The position numbers and the translations under genes are program-made. The notes below the pieces were generated by a model. The model saw only the letters and a list, made by a program, of their open reading frames with translations, did no database searches and was not told the DNA's origin. Below, piece after piece: positions 8,033 to 16,398 of a DNA stretch of 64,000 nucleotides (position 1 is the first letter of the stretch; every line of letters begins with the position of its first letter). The DNA is taken from assembly GCF_029892285.1 (NCBI RefSeq), contig NZ_JARXVM010000014.1:1-64000 (forward strand). Reading direction: 5' to 3'. This stretch comes from Rhizobium sp. SG_E_25_P2. Lineage in GTDB: Bacteria > Pseudomonadota > Alphaproteobacteria > Rhizobiales > Rhizobiaceae.

Positions 8033-8880
8033 GCAAGGCCGAACGCGCTCGCCAGATCGACGCCGAAGAATTCCGCCAAGACAGCAAGCAAGCCCTTGCC
8101 CGCGCACTCGCCTATTCCAGACGGAAGCAGGAAGAACGCCGTCGCCAGTTCCTGACCTTTGCCTTCGGCGAAGAAGGCAACGCCATGGCGCTCGACAAGC
8201 ACCACGCACCGACCAACACCAACCGTTCACCCGTCACGCTCTTCACCTTCGGCAAGCAATCCCTCAGCGCGCCACAATGGGCGCACCGGCTCGGCATCGA
8301 ACCCGACACCCTCTTCCGCCATGCGCGCGAACATGGATCGATGGAAGCCGCAATCGCCTTCTGTCTGAAGCACCGTCGCAAGCGCACCGGCAAGCCTGCC
8401 AAGATCCACGAATGCAATGGCCTGAAGCTCACGCGGCATCAATGGGCCAAACGCCTCGGCATCGCTTTGGGCACCTTCGACACGCGCGTGAAGAAATACG
8501 GCCTTCAGTCCGCCATCGCCATGGGTAGCAAAATCACACCCGGTCAGCACACGCCCTACAAGGCCAGTCCGCTCACCGCCGACGACCTGACGCTTCCCCG
8601 GCGCGAATGGGCAAAGCGCCTCGGCATTGCTTACACGTCATTCTGTGGTCGCGTCACGCGCCTTGGCATCGAAGCCGCAATCGCCATGGGCGGACCGAAC
8701 CCGCGCGGCGGACATCGTCGACCGTCCAATGACAACGGACAGGCCAATGAAGGCGCACAGGCCAACAACGACGCACCGGGGGTGGTTGACGACTTTTCCG
8801 AGTGCTTAGGGACCGGCGGCGGGAGTCACGCGCAAGAGACGCCCAAAATAAGTTTTTCAGGAAAGACGACCCAAGAATGA
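8029..8880 (+). CDS. Protein with three helix-turn-helix-like repeats, unknown function
   Basis: 283 residues. A basic N-terminal helix (residues 1-45) is followed by three related modules at about 79-112, 134-166 and 189-221, each of the form L-x-R-x-x-WAKRLGI-x-x-x-(T/S)-(L/F)-x-x-R-V-...-G-(L/I)-x-x-AIAMG, spaced about 55 residues apart. The pattern resembles a sigma/recombinase-type helix-turn-helix and suggests binding to three successive DNA sites. The tail is Gly/Asn-rich, then acidic, ending after GTGGGS. Lying between HNH nuclease and connector genes, it could be a packaging-site recognition factor or a regulator. I do not recognise the family. Confidence 0.7.
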   Translation: MSKAERARQIDAEEFRQDSKQALARALAYSRRKQEERRRQFLTFAFGEEGNAMALDKHHAPTNTNRSPVTLFTFGKQSLSAPQWAHRLGIEPDTLFRHAREHGSMEAAIAFCLKHRRKRTGKPAKIHECNGLKLTRHQWAKRLGIALGTFDTRVKKYGLQSAIAMGSKITPGQHTPYKASPLTADDLTLPRREWAKRLGIAYTSFCGRVTRLGIEAAIAMGGPNPRGGHRRPSNDNGQANEGAQANNDAPGVVDDFSECLGTGGGSHAQETPKISFSGKTTQE

Positions 8881-9218
8881 CCAGCATCATCAGCCTTGCG
8901 CTCTTCAAAGCGCACATTGGCAGCGACGAATTGATCGATCCCGGCGCGCTCGGCAACCTCGCCAGCGGCACCGACGAGTTGCTTCAGCACTACATCGAAG
9001 CCGCCGAAGCCCGCGCCGCTGCAATGCTCGGCAAGCCCCTGTCCGACTTCACGCCGGTTCCGATCGACATCAAACAGGCCATCTTGCAGCTTGCCGCGCA
9101 CTTCTACGCCAACCGCGAAGCCGTCCTTGTCGGCACAAGCGGCAGCGAAATCCCCTATGGCGTCGCCGATTTGCTTCGTCCGTATCGTGTTGAGGTGACT
9201 GGCCTTGTCCGATCGTAA
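8877..9218 (+). CDS. Head-tail connector, HK97 gp6-like
   Basis: 113 residues. It has the usual pattern of gp6-type adaptors that dock under the portal: an N-terminal LALFKAHIG segment, a helix LLQHYIEAAEARAAAMLGKPL, and IDIKQAILQLAAHFYANREA with a C-terminal YGVADLLRPYRV. Start overlaps the preceding gene by 4 nt (ATGA). Confidence 0.85.
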   Translation: MTSIISLALFKAHIGSDELIDPGALGNLASGTDELLQHYIEAAEARAAAMLGKPLSDFTPVPIDIKQAILQLAAHFYANREAVLVGTSGSEIPYGVADLLRPYRVEVTGLVRS

Positions 9219-9636
9219 GTCACTCACCGAACAATCCCGCGACCTTGAGCAGCGCTTGAACGCTATCCCGGCCGCGATCTTGGAAGCCCTTCGCCCGGCG
9301 CTCATGCGCAGCGGCGAGGAAGTCGCGCGGAACATGCGCGCCTTGGTTCCCGAAGACACCGGCAACCTCAAAGAGTCGATCACCGTCACCGGCCCCGGCG
9401 AGACGACGCCGCCCTATGCGGCCAACGGCGGCAAGCGCACGGCCGGCCCTAATCAGGTGCTCGTCACCGTCGGCGATTCAGACGCGCGGTATGGTCACAT
9501 GCTCGAATTCGGGACCGTGAAGATGGAAGCACAGCCGTTCGTTCGTCCTAGCTGGCGCTTGGCGCGAACCCGCGTCGATCGCCGCCTCAAGGCCGCGATC
9601 ACGTCCGCAATCAAGAAGGCGGCGAAGAATGCTTGA
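9205..9636 (+). CDS. HK97 gp10-type head-tail joining / tail completion protein
   Basis: 143 residues. TTG at 9205 is the only sensible start and has GAGGTG upstream. The pattern RNMRALVPEDTGNLKESI...YGHMLEFGT...AQPFVRPSW is diagnostic for the HK97-gp10 family, which sits between connector and tail terminator. The start overlaps the gp6-like gene by 14 nt. Confidence 0.88.
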   Translation: MSDRKSLTEQSRDLEQRLNAIPAAILEALRPALMRSGEEVARNMRALVPEDTGNLKESITVTGPGETTPPYAANGGKRTAGPNQVLVTVGDSDARYGHMLEFGTVKMEAQPFVRPSWRLARTRVDRRLKAAITSAIKKAAKNA

Positions 9637-10042
9637 GCCGACCCTTGCACTTCAGACAGCCATTCGCGCCGCCCTGATCGCCTCGCCGGCCGTGACAGCG
9701 CTTGTCCCGGCCGATCATATCCGCTCTGGCAGCACCCGGCCCGACAAGACGCCGACCATCATCATGAGCGGCGGCCAAACCATCTTGCACGGCCATGACT
9801 ACGCGGCACAGCGCGCCGCGTGGGTGTATCTCGACTTGCATGTTTGGACGCTCAACGAAGGCGAACAGCGCGCCAAGGAAATCGCCTTCGCGGTGACACA
9901 GGCGCTCGACATGCCCATGACCATCCAAGGCGGCTTGTGCGATCATTTCGAAGTCACCGGCTGCGTTTATCCGCGCGACCCCGACCCGGCATATGGTCAC
10001 GGCGTCCTGTCCGTCGAAGCCCTCATTCGGTGGGTGATTTGA
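9629..10042 (+). CDS. DUF3168-type tail terminator protein
   Basis: 137 residues. DUF3168 proteins (lambda gpU-like, gp8 of gene transfer agents) cap the tail tube end that docks on the head. Seen here: LQTAIRAALIASPAVTALV at the N-terminus, HVWTLNEGEQRAKEIAFAVTQAL in the centre, and a strand-rich C-terminus. It is kept although no tube gene is found, which suggests that a tail, possibly foreign, is attached. Confidence 0.8.
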   Translation: MLEPTLALQTAIRAALIASPAVTALVPADHIRSGSTRPDKTPTIIMSGGQTILHGHDYAAQRAAWVYLDLHVWTLNEGEQRAKEIAFAVTQALDMPMTIQGGLCDHFEVTGCVYPRDPDPAYGHGVLSVEALIRWVI

Positions 10043-10356
10043 TGCAGAGCGGCAAACGAAATCGCGTGATCTTCATCGAGCGCGAAGTCTCGACCATCAA
10101 CGCGGCCGGCTATTCCGAAAGCACCTGGGCGACAGTCGGCACCGTTCGCGCCGAAGTCGCGCGCCAGTCGATCGACGAGGCGGCGACCGGCTTTGGCGAG
10201 GCTGGAACCGATCGCGTCACCTTCCGCACGAAATATTTCACCGGCCTGACCACGGCCGATCGCATCCGTTTCTTGGGCCGCGCCTTCAATGTGAAGAGCA
10301 TCCTCGATCTCGGCGTTCGCGACGGTCTCGAAATCACAGGCGAGGCCAGCGAATGA
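10042..10356 (+). CDS. Phage head closure / head-tail adaptor protein (Phage_H_T_join)
   Basis: 104 residues, TGATG overlap with the preceding gene. The sequence IFIEREVSTINAAGYSESTWATVGTVRAEV...TFRTKYFTGLTTADRIRFLGRAFNVKSILD follows the SPP1 gp16 / lambda FII-like family that plugs the connector after packaging. Confidence 0.87.
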   Translation: MQSGKRNRVIFIEREVSTINAAGYSESTWATVGTVRAEVARQSIDEAATGFGEAGTDRVTFRTKYFTGLTTADRIRFLGRAFNVKSILDLGVRDGLEITGEASE

Positions 10357-10742
10357 CGCATCTTCGCGGCATCAAGCCGACCTTGTCGCCGGATAGTGAT
10401 GCACTCACCAAAGCGCCGCTTGCGCCGAAGCGCATGAACGAGCACGCGCGCGCCGAGTGGAAGCGCATCATGCCGGACGTGATCGCCCGCCGCATCATTA
10501 CGAAAAGCAACCTCGCCGGCATCGAGAATTATTGCATGGCGATCGGCGCTTCGAACCAGATCGCCGAACTTATGGCGACCATGCCCATTCCCGACCTGAA
10601 GCTCGCCGGCCTGCAAATCCGCTACATGCAGACAGCGCGCCAGCTTGCGGCCGAATACGGTCTTACGCCGACTTCGCGCGCCCGTATCGGCAGCAACGCG
10701 CCGGCCGACGATGACGACGACAACCCGCTTTCGGTGACGTGA
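10353..10742 (+). CDS. Terminase small subunit, P27 family
   Basis: 129 residues. Opens with a short basic region, then LAPKRMNEHARAEWKRIMPDVIARRIITKSNLAGIENYCMAIG, the typical P27-family helical core that recognises the packaging site. It ends in an acidic DDDDDNP tail. It is coupled to TerL by overlap, but both sit after the head genes instead of before the portal. Confidence 0.9.
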   Translation: MTHLRGIKPTLSPDSDALTKAPLAPKRMNEHARAEWKRIMPDVIARRIITKSNLAGIENYCMAIGASNQIAELMATMPIPDLKLAGLQIRYMQTARQLAAEYGLTPTSRARIGSNAPADDDDDNPLSVT

Positions 10743-12361
10743 TGGCGAGTGCGTTCCCGGCTTGGATCTATGACGGCAGCGAGATCGACGACCCGCTCGG
10801 CTTCGGCGAACGGGCCGTGAAATTCTTGCGCCGCCTGAAGCACCCGGCGAGCACCGCGCCGAAGAGTGCCTTCCAGCTTTACCCTTGGCTTGAGCGCATC
10901 GTTCGCCGCATTTATGGGCCACGGCACCCGGACGAGCGGCGTATCGTCAAGACAGTCTTCCTCATGCTTCCCCGCGGCAACCGTAAGACCAGCCTCGCCG
11001 CGGCGCTGGCGCTCTTGCACTTGTTCGGCCCCGAGTCCGTTCCGGCCGGCCAAGTCATCTTTGCCGCGTCCGATCGCGAACAGGCCGGCATCGGCTTCAC
11101 CGAAGCGGCGAACATCGTCCGCATGGATGCGCGCCTCGCCGCCGCGACCAAGATTTACGACGCACACAACTCGGCAAAGAAGATCGTCTTCCCGGCGAAC
11201 GGCAGTTCATTGCAGGCTGTTTCCAGCGACGGCAGAGCGCAGCACGGCAAGACGCCGACGTTTGTTCTTGTCGACGAAATCCACGCTTGGCAGGGCCGCG
11301 ACCTTTGGGAAGCCATTCGCTCCGGCATGGGCAAACGTCCCGGCTCGCTCATGGTGATTGCGACCACGGCCGGCCGTGGTAACGAAAACCTCGGCTACGA
11401 CCAATACAGCTACGCGCGGCGTGTCGCGACCGGCGAAATCGTAAACCCGGAATTCCTGCCCATCATCTTCGAAGCTGAATCCGATGACGACTGGCAGGAT
11501 GAAAGCGTTTGGCAGAAGGTCAATCCCGGCCTGAAACATGGCTTCCCCGACCTCGACGGTTTGCGCACCATGGCGACCGAAGCGCAGCACCGGCCGGCCG
11601 AACGCTTCGCTTTCCAGCAATTCCACCTCAATGTGTGGATGGCCGCGTCCCGCGATCCCCTCTTCGATATGTCCGTCTATGACGCCGGCCATGATCCGCA
11701 CTTCGACCTAGCCGACCTCGAAGAGGTTCCGTGCTGGCTCGGCGTGGATTTGTCACGCTCCGGTGACTTGACCGCGATCGTCGCCGCATGGGCGCATGAC
11801 GATGGCCGCGTTTCCGTGCATCCGTGGTTTTTCCTTCCGTCCGAAGGCTTGGGCGAGAAAGCGCGCCTTGAGCAAGTCCCATATCCACGTTGGCGCGACG
11901 AAAGATTCTTGAACGTGATCGACGGGCCTGTGATCGAACCGGACGTGATCGCCGACAAGATTATCGACCTTTGCGGCACCTACGACGTTCGCGAAGTCGC
12001 GTTCGACCCTGCCCTCGCCGGCCCGATCATGTCGAAGCTCATGGAAGCCGGCATCAATGTTCTTCAGATCCCGCAGCGCCCGTCAACGATGCACGGGCCG
12101 ATTTGCGATCTTGAGCGCATCGTCAACGGCCGGCGCATCCGGCACGCCGCGCACCCGATCCTTCGCAACCACTTCGAAAGCGTCGTGGTCAAGCGCGCGA
12201 CCAATGCCGGCGAGTTGACCACGATGCACAAGGGCACCTCGCACAGCAACCATATCGACGGCGCTATCGCGTCCGCGCTTGCGGTTTCGCGCGCCGTGTC
12301 CGGTGAAGACAACCGATCCCGATACAACGACCCCGACGGCGAGGGTATTTTTACATTTTGA
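10742..12361 (+). CDS. Terminase large subunit (DNA-packaging ATPase/nuclease)
   Basis: 539 residues. Walker A-type motif LPRGNRKTS near residue 77 and Walker B with catalytic Glu in FVLVDEIHAW near residue 175 form the packaging motor. The RNase H-like nuclease domain supplies acidic residues in LGVDLSRSGDLTAI, VAFDPALAGPIM and NHIDGAIASALA. It is of the Terminase_1 (YmfN/HK97-like) group. ATG at 10742 overlaps the TerS stop (TGATG); GTG at 10739 is an alternative. Together with TerS and HNH it makes the element competent to package its own DNA. Confidence 0.93.
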   Translation: MASAFPAWIYDGSEIDDPLGFGERAVKFLRRLKHPASTAPKSAFQLYPWLERIVRRIYGPRHPDERRIVKTVFLMLPRGNRKTSLAAALALLHLFGPESVPAGQVIFAASDREQAGIGFTEAANIVRMDARLAAATKIYDAHNSAKKIVFPANGSSLQAVSSDGRAQHGKTPTFVLVDEIHAWQGRDLWEAIRSGMGKRPGSLMVIATTAGRGNENLGYDQYSYARRVATGEIVNPEFLPIIFEAESDDDWQDESVWQKVNPGLKHGFPDLDGLRTMATEAQHRPAERFAFQQFHLNVWMAASRDPLFDMSVYDAGHDPHFDLADLEEVPCWLGVDLSRSGDLTAIVAAWAHDDGRVSVHPWFFLPSEGLGEKARLEQVPYPRWRDERFLNVIDGPVIEPDVIADKIIDLCGTYDVREVAFDPALAGPIMSKLMEAGINVLQIPQRPSTMHGPICDLERIVNGRRIRHAAHPILRNHFESVVVKRATNAGELTTMHKGTSHSNHIDGAIASALAVSRAVSGEDNRSRYNDPDGEGIFTF

Positions 12362-12370
12362 GGAATTCCA

Positions 12371-15070
12371 GTGGCGAATGAAGCAGCACTTCCCGGCCTT
12401 GTGGTCGACATCGAAGCCCGTATCGACAAGCTCGAAAAGGGCATTGCCAAAGCGAACGCAATCCAGAAACGCGGCGCGACCGACATGGAAAACCGCGCCC
12501 GGCAATCGGCGCGAAAGATCGAAGACACCTATTCGCGGTCATATGACCGCATCGGCAAGACCATCGAGAACGGCTTCGCAGCCTTCAGCCGAAGCAGCGC
12601 GGCGGTTGCTGGCGCTGGCGCGTTGTTGATCGCCCTTAATCAGATCACCGATTCCGTCGCCGAAGTCGATCGCGAGGCCCGCAAGGCTGGCGTCTCGACG
12701 AAGGTTTGGCAGCAATGGAGCCATGTCGCCAAGGCGACCGGCGCCAGCGTTGACGGCGTGACTGACGCCCTGAAGGAACTGAACATTCGCGGCGATGAAT
12801 TCGCCCGAAACGGCAAAGGCGGCGGCGCGGAATGGTTCACTCGCTTCGGTTATTCCGCTGAAGAGGTTGGCCGCAAGCTTCGCGAGCCGAACGCCTTCCT
12901 CGACGAGTTGATCGGCAAGATCAAGGAGCTTGATCAGGCGGGCCAGACGCGCGCCCTCGACGAACTGTTCGGCGGAACCGGCGCGGAAGAGCTTGCGAAG
13001 ACGCTCGGCTTGTCCGTCGAGCAAATCCAGAAGCTCCGCAGTGAGGCGGCGACCTTCAGCAAGGAACAGATCGAAGCCGCCAAGCGCATCAACGCCGAAT
13101 GGGAAACCATGTGGTCGAACTTTACCGTTCGGGCCAAGGCCGCAGCCATCGACGGCGCGAACGTCGCCGCCTCGATTGCACAGGCCATCCGCGACGCAGG
13201 CGCAAGCGTCGGCGCTGATAAATGGCTCGACGGCACCCGACTTGCACCCGGCGCGCTGGACAATGCCCGCCGCGACTATGATCAGCGCCAAGAGCTTTCC
13301 GAACTCAATGACCTTCTGAAGCGCCGCGCCGAACTCATGGCAGAGCTTGACGGCATGTCGCCGGTTGCTCGCTCGCTCGGCTTTGACGAGAGCGTCAAGG
13401 CCAACCTTCGCGACGTGGATGCGCGCATCCGCGAAGTGCAGCAGGCGCTTCAGGACACCCGCCCGGCGCTCGACGGCGTCAAGGATTCCAGCGAACAGCT
13501 TTCGCCGGCCTTCGACCGGAACGCCACGGCGGCGAGCAACTTTAAAGCCGCCCTGGCTGAACTGAAGGCCATGGTTCCCGGCCTGAAGGCGGACCTCGAC
13601 GCGCTGGCACAGTCCGACGCCCTGAACACCGCATACGTGAACGCCGCGCGCAACGCCCGCTCTATGGGCGAACTCATGCAGGCGACGGACCTCGCCAACC
13701 GCGCCCGATCGGTCGCGACCTATGGTCAGCACGACAATATTCTCGACTTGATCGGCGCGGCCGAAGGCAACGACAGAGGGCGCGGCTATAACGAGACGCT
13801 CGGCTATGGCGCATACACAGGCGGCGCGCAAAACCTCACCGGCATGACCCTTGATCAGGTGCGAGAGCTTCAGCGGCAAATGCTGGCGCATCCTGCCAAC
13901 ACGTTCAATTCGTCCGCTGTGGGCCGCTACCAGATCACCGGCCGCACCCTCGACAGCTTGCGCGACGAACTTGGTCTCTCCGGCGATCGGCTCTTCGATC
14001 AGGCGACACAGGACGAGCTTGCGCGCGCCCTCTTGCGTCGGCGCGGCAATGACCCGACGGCGCTTCGCAATGAGTGGGAAGGTTTGCGCCGCGTGGATGA
14101 TTCCACCATCCGCAACGCCTACGCCGGCACACCGACCGGACAACAGCAGCTTGACCCGTCGCCAGCACAGGAACGCCAGACCGAACTTTTGCAGCGCCAG
14201 ACCGACGCCCGCCGCAACCTCAATCAGGCGATAGAAGAGGGCTTGAGCCGCGCCCGCTTCGAACAGTCCCTCGCCGGCATGTCGGAGAACTCCAAGCGGA
14301 CAGAGCTTGAGCTTTACGACCGCCTTGCGCAGTTGAAGCGCGACGGCGTCACGTTGTCCGATCAGGAAATCGCCAAACTTCGCGAGAAGATCGCCATGAC
14401 GGGCCAGCTCAACGCCCAAAATCAACAGGTCGCGACATCGACCGAAGGCTTGCGGAGCGCACAGACGTATTTCGCCGAGAGCTTCACGTCGTCGCTTTCC
14501 GGCTTGCTGACCGGCACACAGACATTGAACGGCGCGCTGCAAAACCTTCTCAGCAACCTTGTGGACGCCACGCTTCAGGCCGCATTGCTTGGCAAGGGTC
14601 CGCTCGGCGGATTGTTCGGCGGCGGCGCTGGCATCTTCGGCGCGCTGTTCGGCTTCAGCGGCGGCGGCTATACCGGCGACGGCGGAAAGTATCAGCCGGC
14701 CGGCGTCGTGCATCGCGGCGAATTCGTCATGAGCGCCCAAGCTGTCCGCCGCATCGGCGTCGGCAACCTTGAGGCCGCACACCGCTCGGCGCTCAAGGGC
14801 TTCGCATCGGGCGGCTATGTCGGCAGCAATCCGCCTTATCAGATGGACAGGTTCACCGGCGGCTCAAGTTCATCCGGCAACGGCGGCGCGGCGCAGAACG
14901 TCAGCATCAATGCGCCCATCACTGTCAACGCCAACGGCGGAACACCGGAACAGAACACCGACCTCGCCAAGCGTGTTCGGAAAGAGATGGAAGGCACCAT
15001 GCGCGGCGTCGTGGTCGATGAGCTTCGGAAACAGATGCGCGTCGGCAACCTCTTGGGGAACAGGCGATAA
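12371..15070 (+). CDS. Tape-measure protein with internal muramidase-like domain
   Basis: 899 residues, GTG start with GAGGA 6 nt upstream. The N-terminal 250 residues are helical and coiled (DIEARIDKLEKGIAKANAI). A lysozyme-like insert spans about residues 455-575: catalytic-type Glu in IGAAEGNDRG, then LGYGAYTGG and SAVGRYQITGRTL. A hydrophobic Gly-rich stretch (LGGLFGGGAGIFGALFGFSGGG) and AGVVHRGEFVMSAQAVRRIG near 780-800 are hallmarks of tape measures. If tail length follows tape length, about 1.5 angstrom per residue would give a tail of some 130 nm. No tube, distal tail or baseplate gene follows; the structural operon stops here. Confidence 0.85.
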   Translation: MANEAALPGLVVDIEARIDKLEKGIAKANAIQKRGATDMENRARQSARKIEDTYSRSYDRIGKTIENGFAAFSRSSAAVAGAGALLIALNQITDSVAEVDREARKAGVSTKVWQQWSHVAKATGASVDGVTDALKELNIRGDEFARNGKGGGAEWFTRFGYSAEEVGRKLREPNAFLDELIGKIKELDQAGQTRALDELFGGTGAEELAKTLGLSVEQIQKLRSEAATFSKEQIEAAKRINAEWETMWSNFTVRAKAAAIDGANVAASIAQAIRDAGASVGADKWLDGTRLAPGALDNARRDYDQRQELSELNDLLKRRAELMAELDGMSPVARSLGFDESVKANLRDVDARIREVQQALQDTRPALDGVKDSSEQLSPAFDRNATAASNFKAALAELKAMVPGLKADLDALAQSDALNTAYVNAARNARSMGELMQATDLANRARSVATYGQHDNILDLIGAAEGNDRGRGYNETLGYGAYTGGAQNLTGMTLDQVRELQRQMLAHPANTFNSSAVGRYQITGRTLDSLRDELGLSGDRLFDQATQDELARALLRRRGNDPTALRNEWEGLRRVDDSTIRNAYAGTPTGQQQLDPSPAQERQTELLQRQTDARRNLNQAIEEGLSRARFEQSLAGMSENSKRTELELYDRLAQLKRDGVTLSDQEIAKLREKIAMTGQLNAQNQQVATSTEGLRSAQTYFAESFTSSLSGLLTGTQTLNGALQNLLSNLVDATLQAALLGKGPLGGLFGGGAGIFGALFGFSGGGYTGDGGKYQPAGVVHRGEFVMSAQAVRRIGVGNLEAAHRSALKGFASGGYVGSNPPYQMDRFTGGSSSSGNGGAAQNVSINAPITVNANGGTPEQNTDLAKRVRKEMEGTMRGVVVDELRKQMRVGNLLGNRR

Positions 15071-15075
15071 TGCAA

Positions 15076-15110
15076 AACGCCTGCAAGGCGGGGCTTTCCT
15101 TGCAGGCGTT
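15076..15110. terminator. Strong hairpin closing the structural operon
   Basis: A 13-bp perfect stem (15076-15088 with 15098-15110) with a 9-nt loop begins 5 bp after the tape-measure stop. The plus strand has only GTT after the stem and the minus strand has TTTTG, so termination may be imperfect or bidirectional. It marks the end of the morphogenesis operon. Confidence 0.65.
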
Positions 15111-15259
15111 CTGATCAATACGACCGGAGAAGCAAGGGAATTCCTCGCCTTTGGTTGTGCGTATATTCTACGATCATTCCGCATAGTCAACAATATAGAA
15201 TCGACATGAATTAGTGTTCAGTGATTTATTTTCACATGATTACTAAACGAAATGAGTTG

Positions 15260-15288
15260 TTGCACCATAAAAAGCACGGGTCTATAAT
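15260..15288 (+). promoter_or_regulatory. Sigma-70-like promoter
   Basis: TTGCAC (15260-15265), a 17-nt spacer, then a perfect TATAAT (15283-15288). It is the best promoter match I see in the element. Transcription would begin near 15295, immediately in front of a hairpin with a T8 run, and no protein gene follows for over 1 kb on this strand, pointing to a regulated leader or a non-coding RNA. Confidence 0.6.
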
Positions 15289-15293
15289 CGACC

Positions 15294-15339
15294 TCACCGG
15301 CAAAAAAAGGGCCGGCCTGATTTTTTTTGGAAGCCGGCC
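15294..15339 (+). terminator. Leader terminator overlapping an alternative hairpin
   Basis: Stem CCGGC/GCCGG (15297-15301 with 15311-15315, extended by TCA/TGA across a bulge) is followed by T8 at 15321-15328, a good intrinsic terminator. A second stem GGCCGGC/GCCGGCC (15310-15316 with 15333-15339) uses the same bases and would exclude the first. This is the architecture of an attenuator. Confidence 0.5.
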
Positions 15340-15710
15340 AGCCCTTTCGCCTTGAACGATGAAAGTAAGATAAGTTTTTACTCTCAATCAGTCAAGGCTT
15401 TTGCTTACATTTCTTGGTTGTCAGACCGGAAGTGCGATACTGGCCTTGAACGATACGGCGCTAAAAAGGGACTCTAGACCGGCGCTATGAGCTTGCCAGA
15501 AGCGAACAGAACGACAGCGCTGCGAAGACTGTCAAAAGACGGACGCTCTGTGCATGGTCACAACGTCCGGTCACATGGCTGTTGAGTGATATGCAGCATG
15601 TGGCGCGCACCGAGAGGTGTAACCGCTTAATCGAAAGATTGGATTCGGAACTAATGCGAGGGCAATGGAAGCCTCCTCGCCGGCCTGACAGCCTTTGTTC
15701 TTTACCTACC

Positions 15711-15728
15711 TGTTGAACGGTGTCAACA
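15711..15728. promoter_or_regulatory. Operator-like inverted repeat
   Basis: TGTTGA-N6-TCAACA, a perfect 6-bp inverted repeat directly beside the long hairpin. A dimeric regulator could bind here; no regulator gene of the element is recognised. Confidence 0.35.
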
Positions 15729-15732
15729 GACA

Positions 15733-15800
15733 ATCCCCCGCCTGATAGACTCACGAGACTGAAACACTGTCTCTTGCATGTGTTCTATCAGGCGGGGGAT
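15733..15800. other. Long hairpin: 17-bp perfect inverted repeat with nested stem
   Basis: Arms at 15733-15749 and 15784-15800 match over 17 bp without error. The 34-nt loop contains a second stem GAGAC/GTCTC (15755-15759 with 15769-15773). This is too long and too GC-rich for chance. It could be the end of a non-coding RNA, a replication or transfer signal, or a strong bidirectional terminator. Confidence 0.6.
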
Positions 15801-15964
15801 AGACCTATTCCCGGTGGTAGTATGAAGGAAGAGTCAAACACACTTCCCGGCGAGCAACCATAGACGACCGACCGGAATGAGCGAAGCGAGTGAAGGGCGG
15901 CCAAGCCCAAAGGGCGCGGAGGCGAGCGAAGCGAGCGCTTGCACTCTGCTTCTTCGCTTACCGC

Positions 15965-16255
15965 TCAAGGATCAAAATGCGCCATCAACAGAATTAAGTA
16001 GCCAACAACAATAGCAACCAAGGATAGGGGCGTTACCGAAAACACATAGTGCAAACCCTGCCATGTCTCCGGACTGGCGACCCAATCCTGCATTGACTGT
16101 TTCTTGTTGTAAACCGCTCCTACAAAATCGAGAAAAGAGAGAGACCACCACAGGCCATAACGTAAAAATCGATAGATCTGGTATAGTATTATGCCCCACC
16201 CGCACAGAAATATGAACATTCCCGTCAGCCAATGGCCACTTTCATAATGACGCAC
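15965..16255 (-). CDS. Small membrane protein of unknown function
   Basis: 96 residues. GTG at 16255 is chosen because TAGGAGGTA lies 6 nt upstream; a longer ATG at 16300 lacks one. Two to three membrane segments are visible: LTGMFIFLCGWGIILYQIY, LWWSLSFLDFVGAVY (weak) and the C-terminal PLSLVAIVVGYLILLMAHF. It is the only gene of the element besides two others on the minus strand. A holin-like or superinfection-exclusion role is possible but unsupported by recognisable homology. Confidence 0.6.
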   Translation of the reverse strand: MRHYESGHWLTGMFIFLCGWGIILYQIYRFLRYGLWWSLSFLDFVGAVYNKKQSMQDWVASPETWQGLHYVFSVTPLSLVAIVVGYLILLMAHFDP

Positions 16256-16398
16256 GCTGTTACCTCCTACGGCAAAACGCTCTAAACCGTCAAAACGCAT
16301 GGACCGACATAAACCGTCAATCCAAATCTTGGTCGGACTACATCTCGAACTGCTATTGATTGCGGACGAATTCAGAGATCAAGGACTTGCTCGCCGAC

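Larger units (their letters stand above)
15111..15964. other. Structured non-coding stretch of the element
   Basis: About 850 bp without a gene I can support, but rich in signals described separately: a strong promoter-like pair at 15260-15288, competing hairpins with a T8 run at 15297-15339, an operator-like inverted repeat at 15711-15728 and a long hairpin at 15733-15800. GCCTTGAACGAT occurs twice (about 15350 and 15442) and GAGCGAAGCGAG twice (about 15879 and 15923). A non-coding RNA, control region or origin are the plausible readings. Confidence 0.5.

Noticed and set aside
12539-14782. Very long minus-strand open frame opposite the tape measure
   Set aside because: High-GC antisense shadow of a convincing tape-measure gene; no domain pattern. 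The same holds for long frames opposite the capsid (6007-7137), cydA/cydB (26912-29051) and dnaE2 (35605-38100).
3808-15070. Gene transfer agent (RcGTA-like) cluster
   Set aside because: Single proteins resemble GTA families, but an integrase, att sites, HNH nuclease and TerS with phage-type order, and the absence of GTA tail and hub genes, indicate a mobile element.
15485-15754. Minus-strand 89-residue open frame
   Set aside because: It begins inside the long hairpin, lacks a ribosome site, and its residue composition looks non-coding.
15870-15945. GAGCGAAGCGAG direct repeats as a CRISPR or transposon end
   Set aside because: Only two copies, no regular spacers, no transposase or cas gene anywhere in the window.
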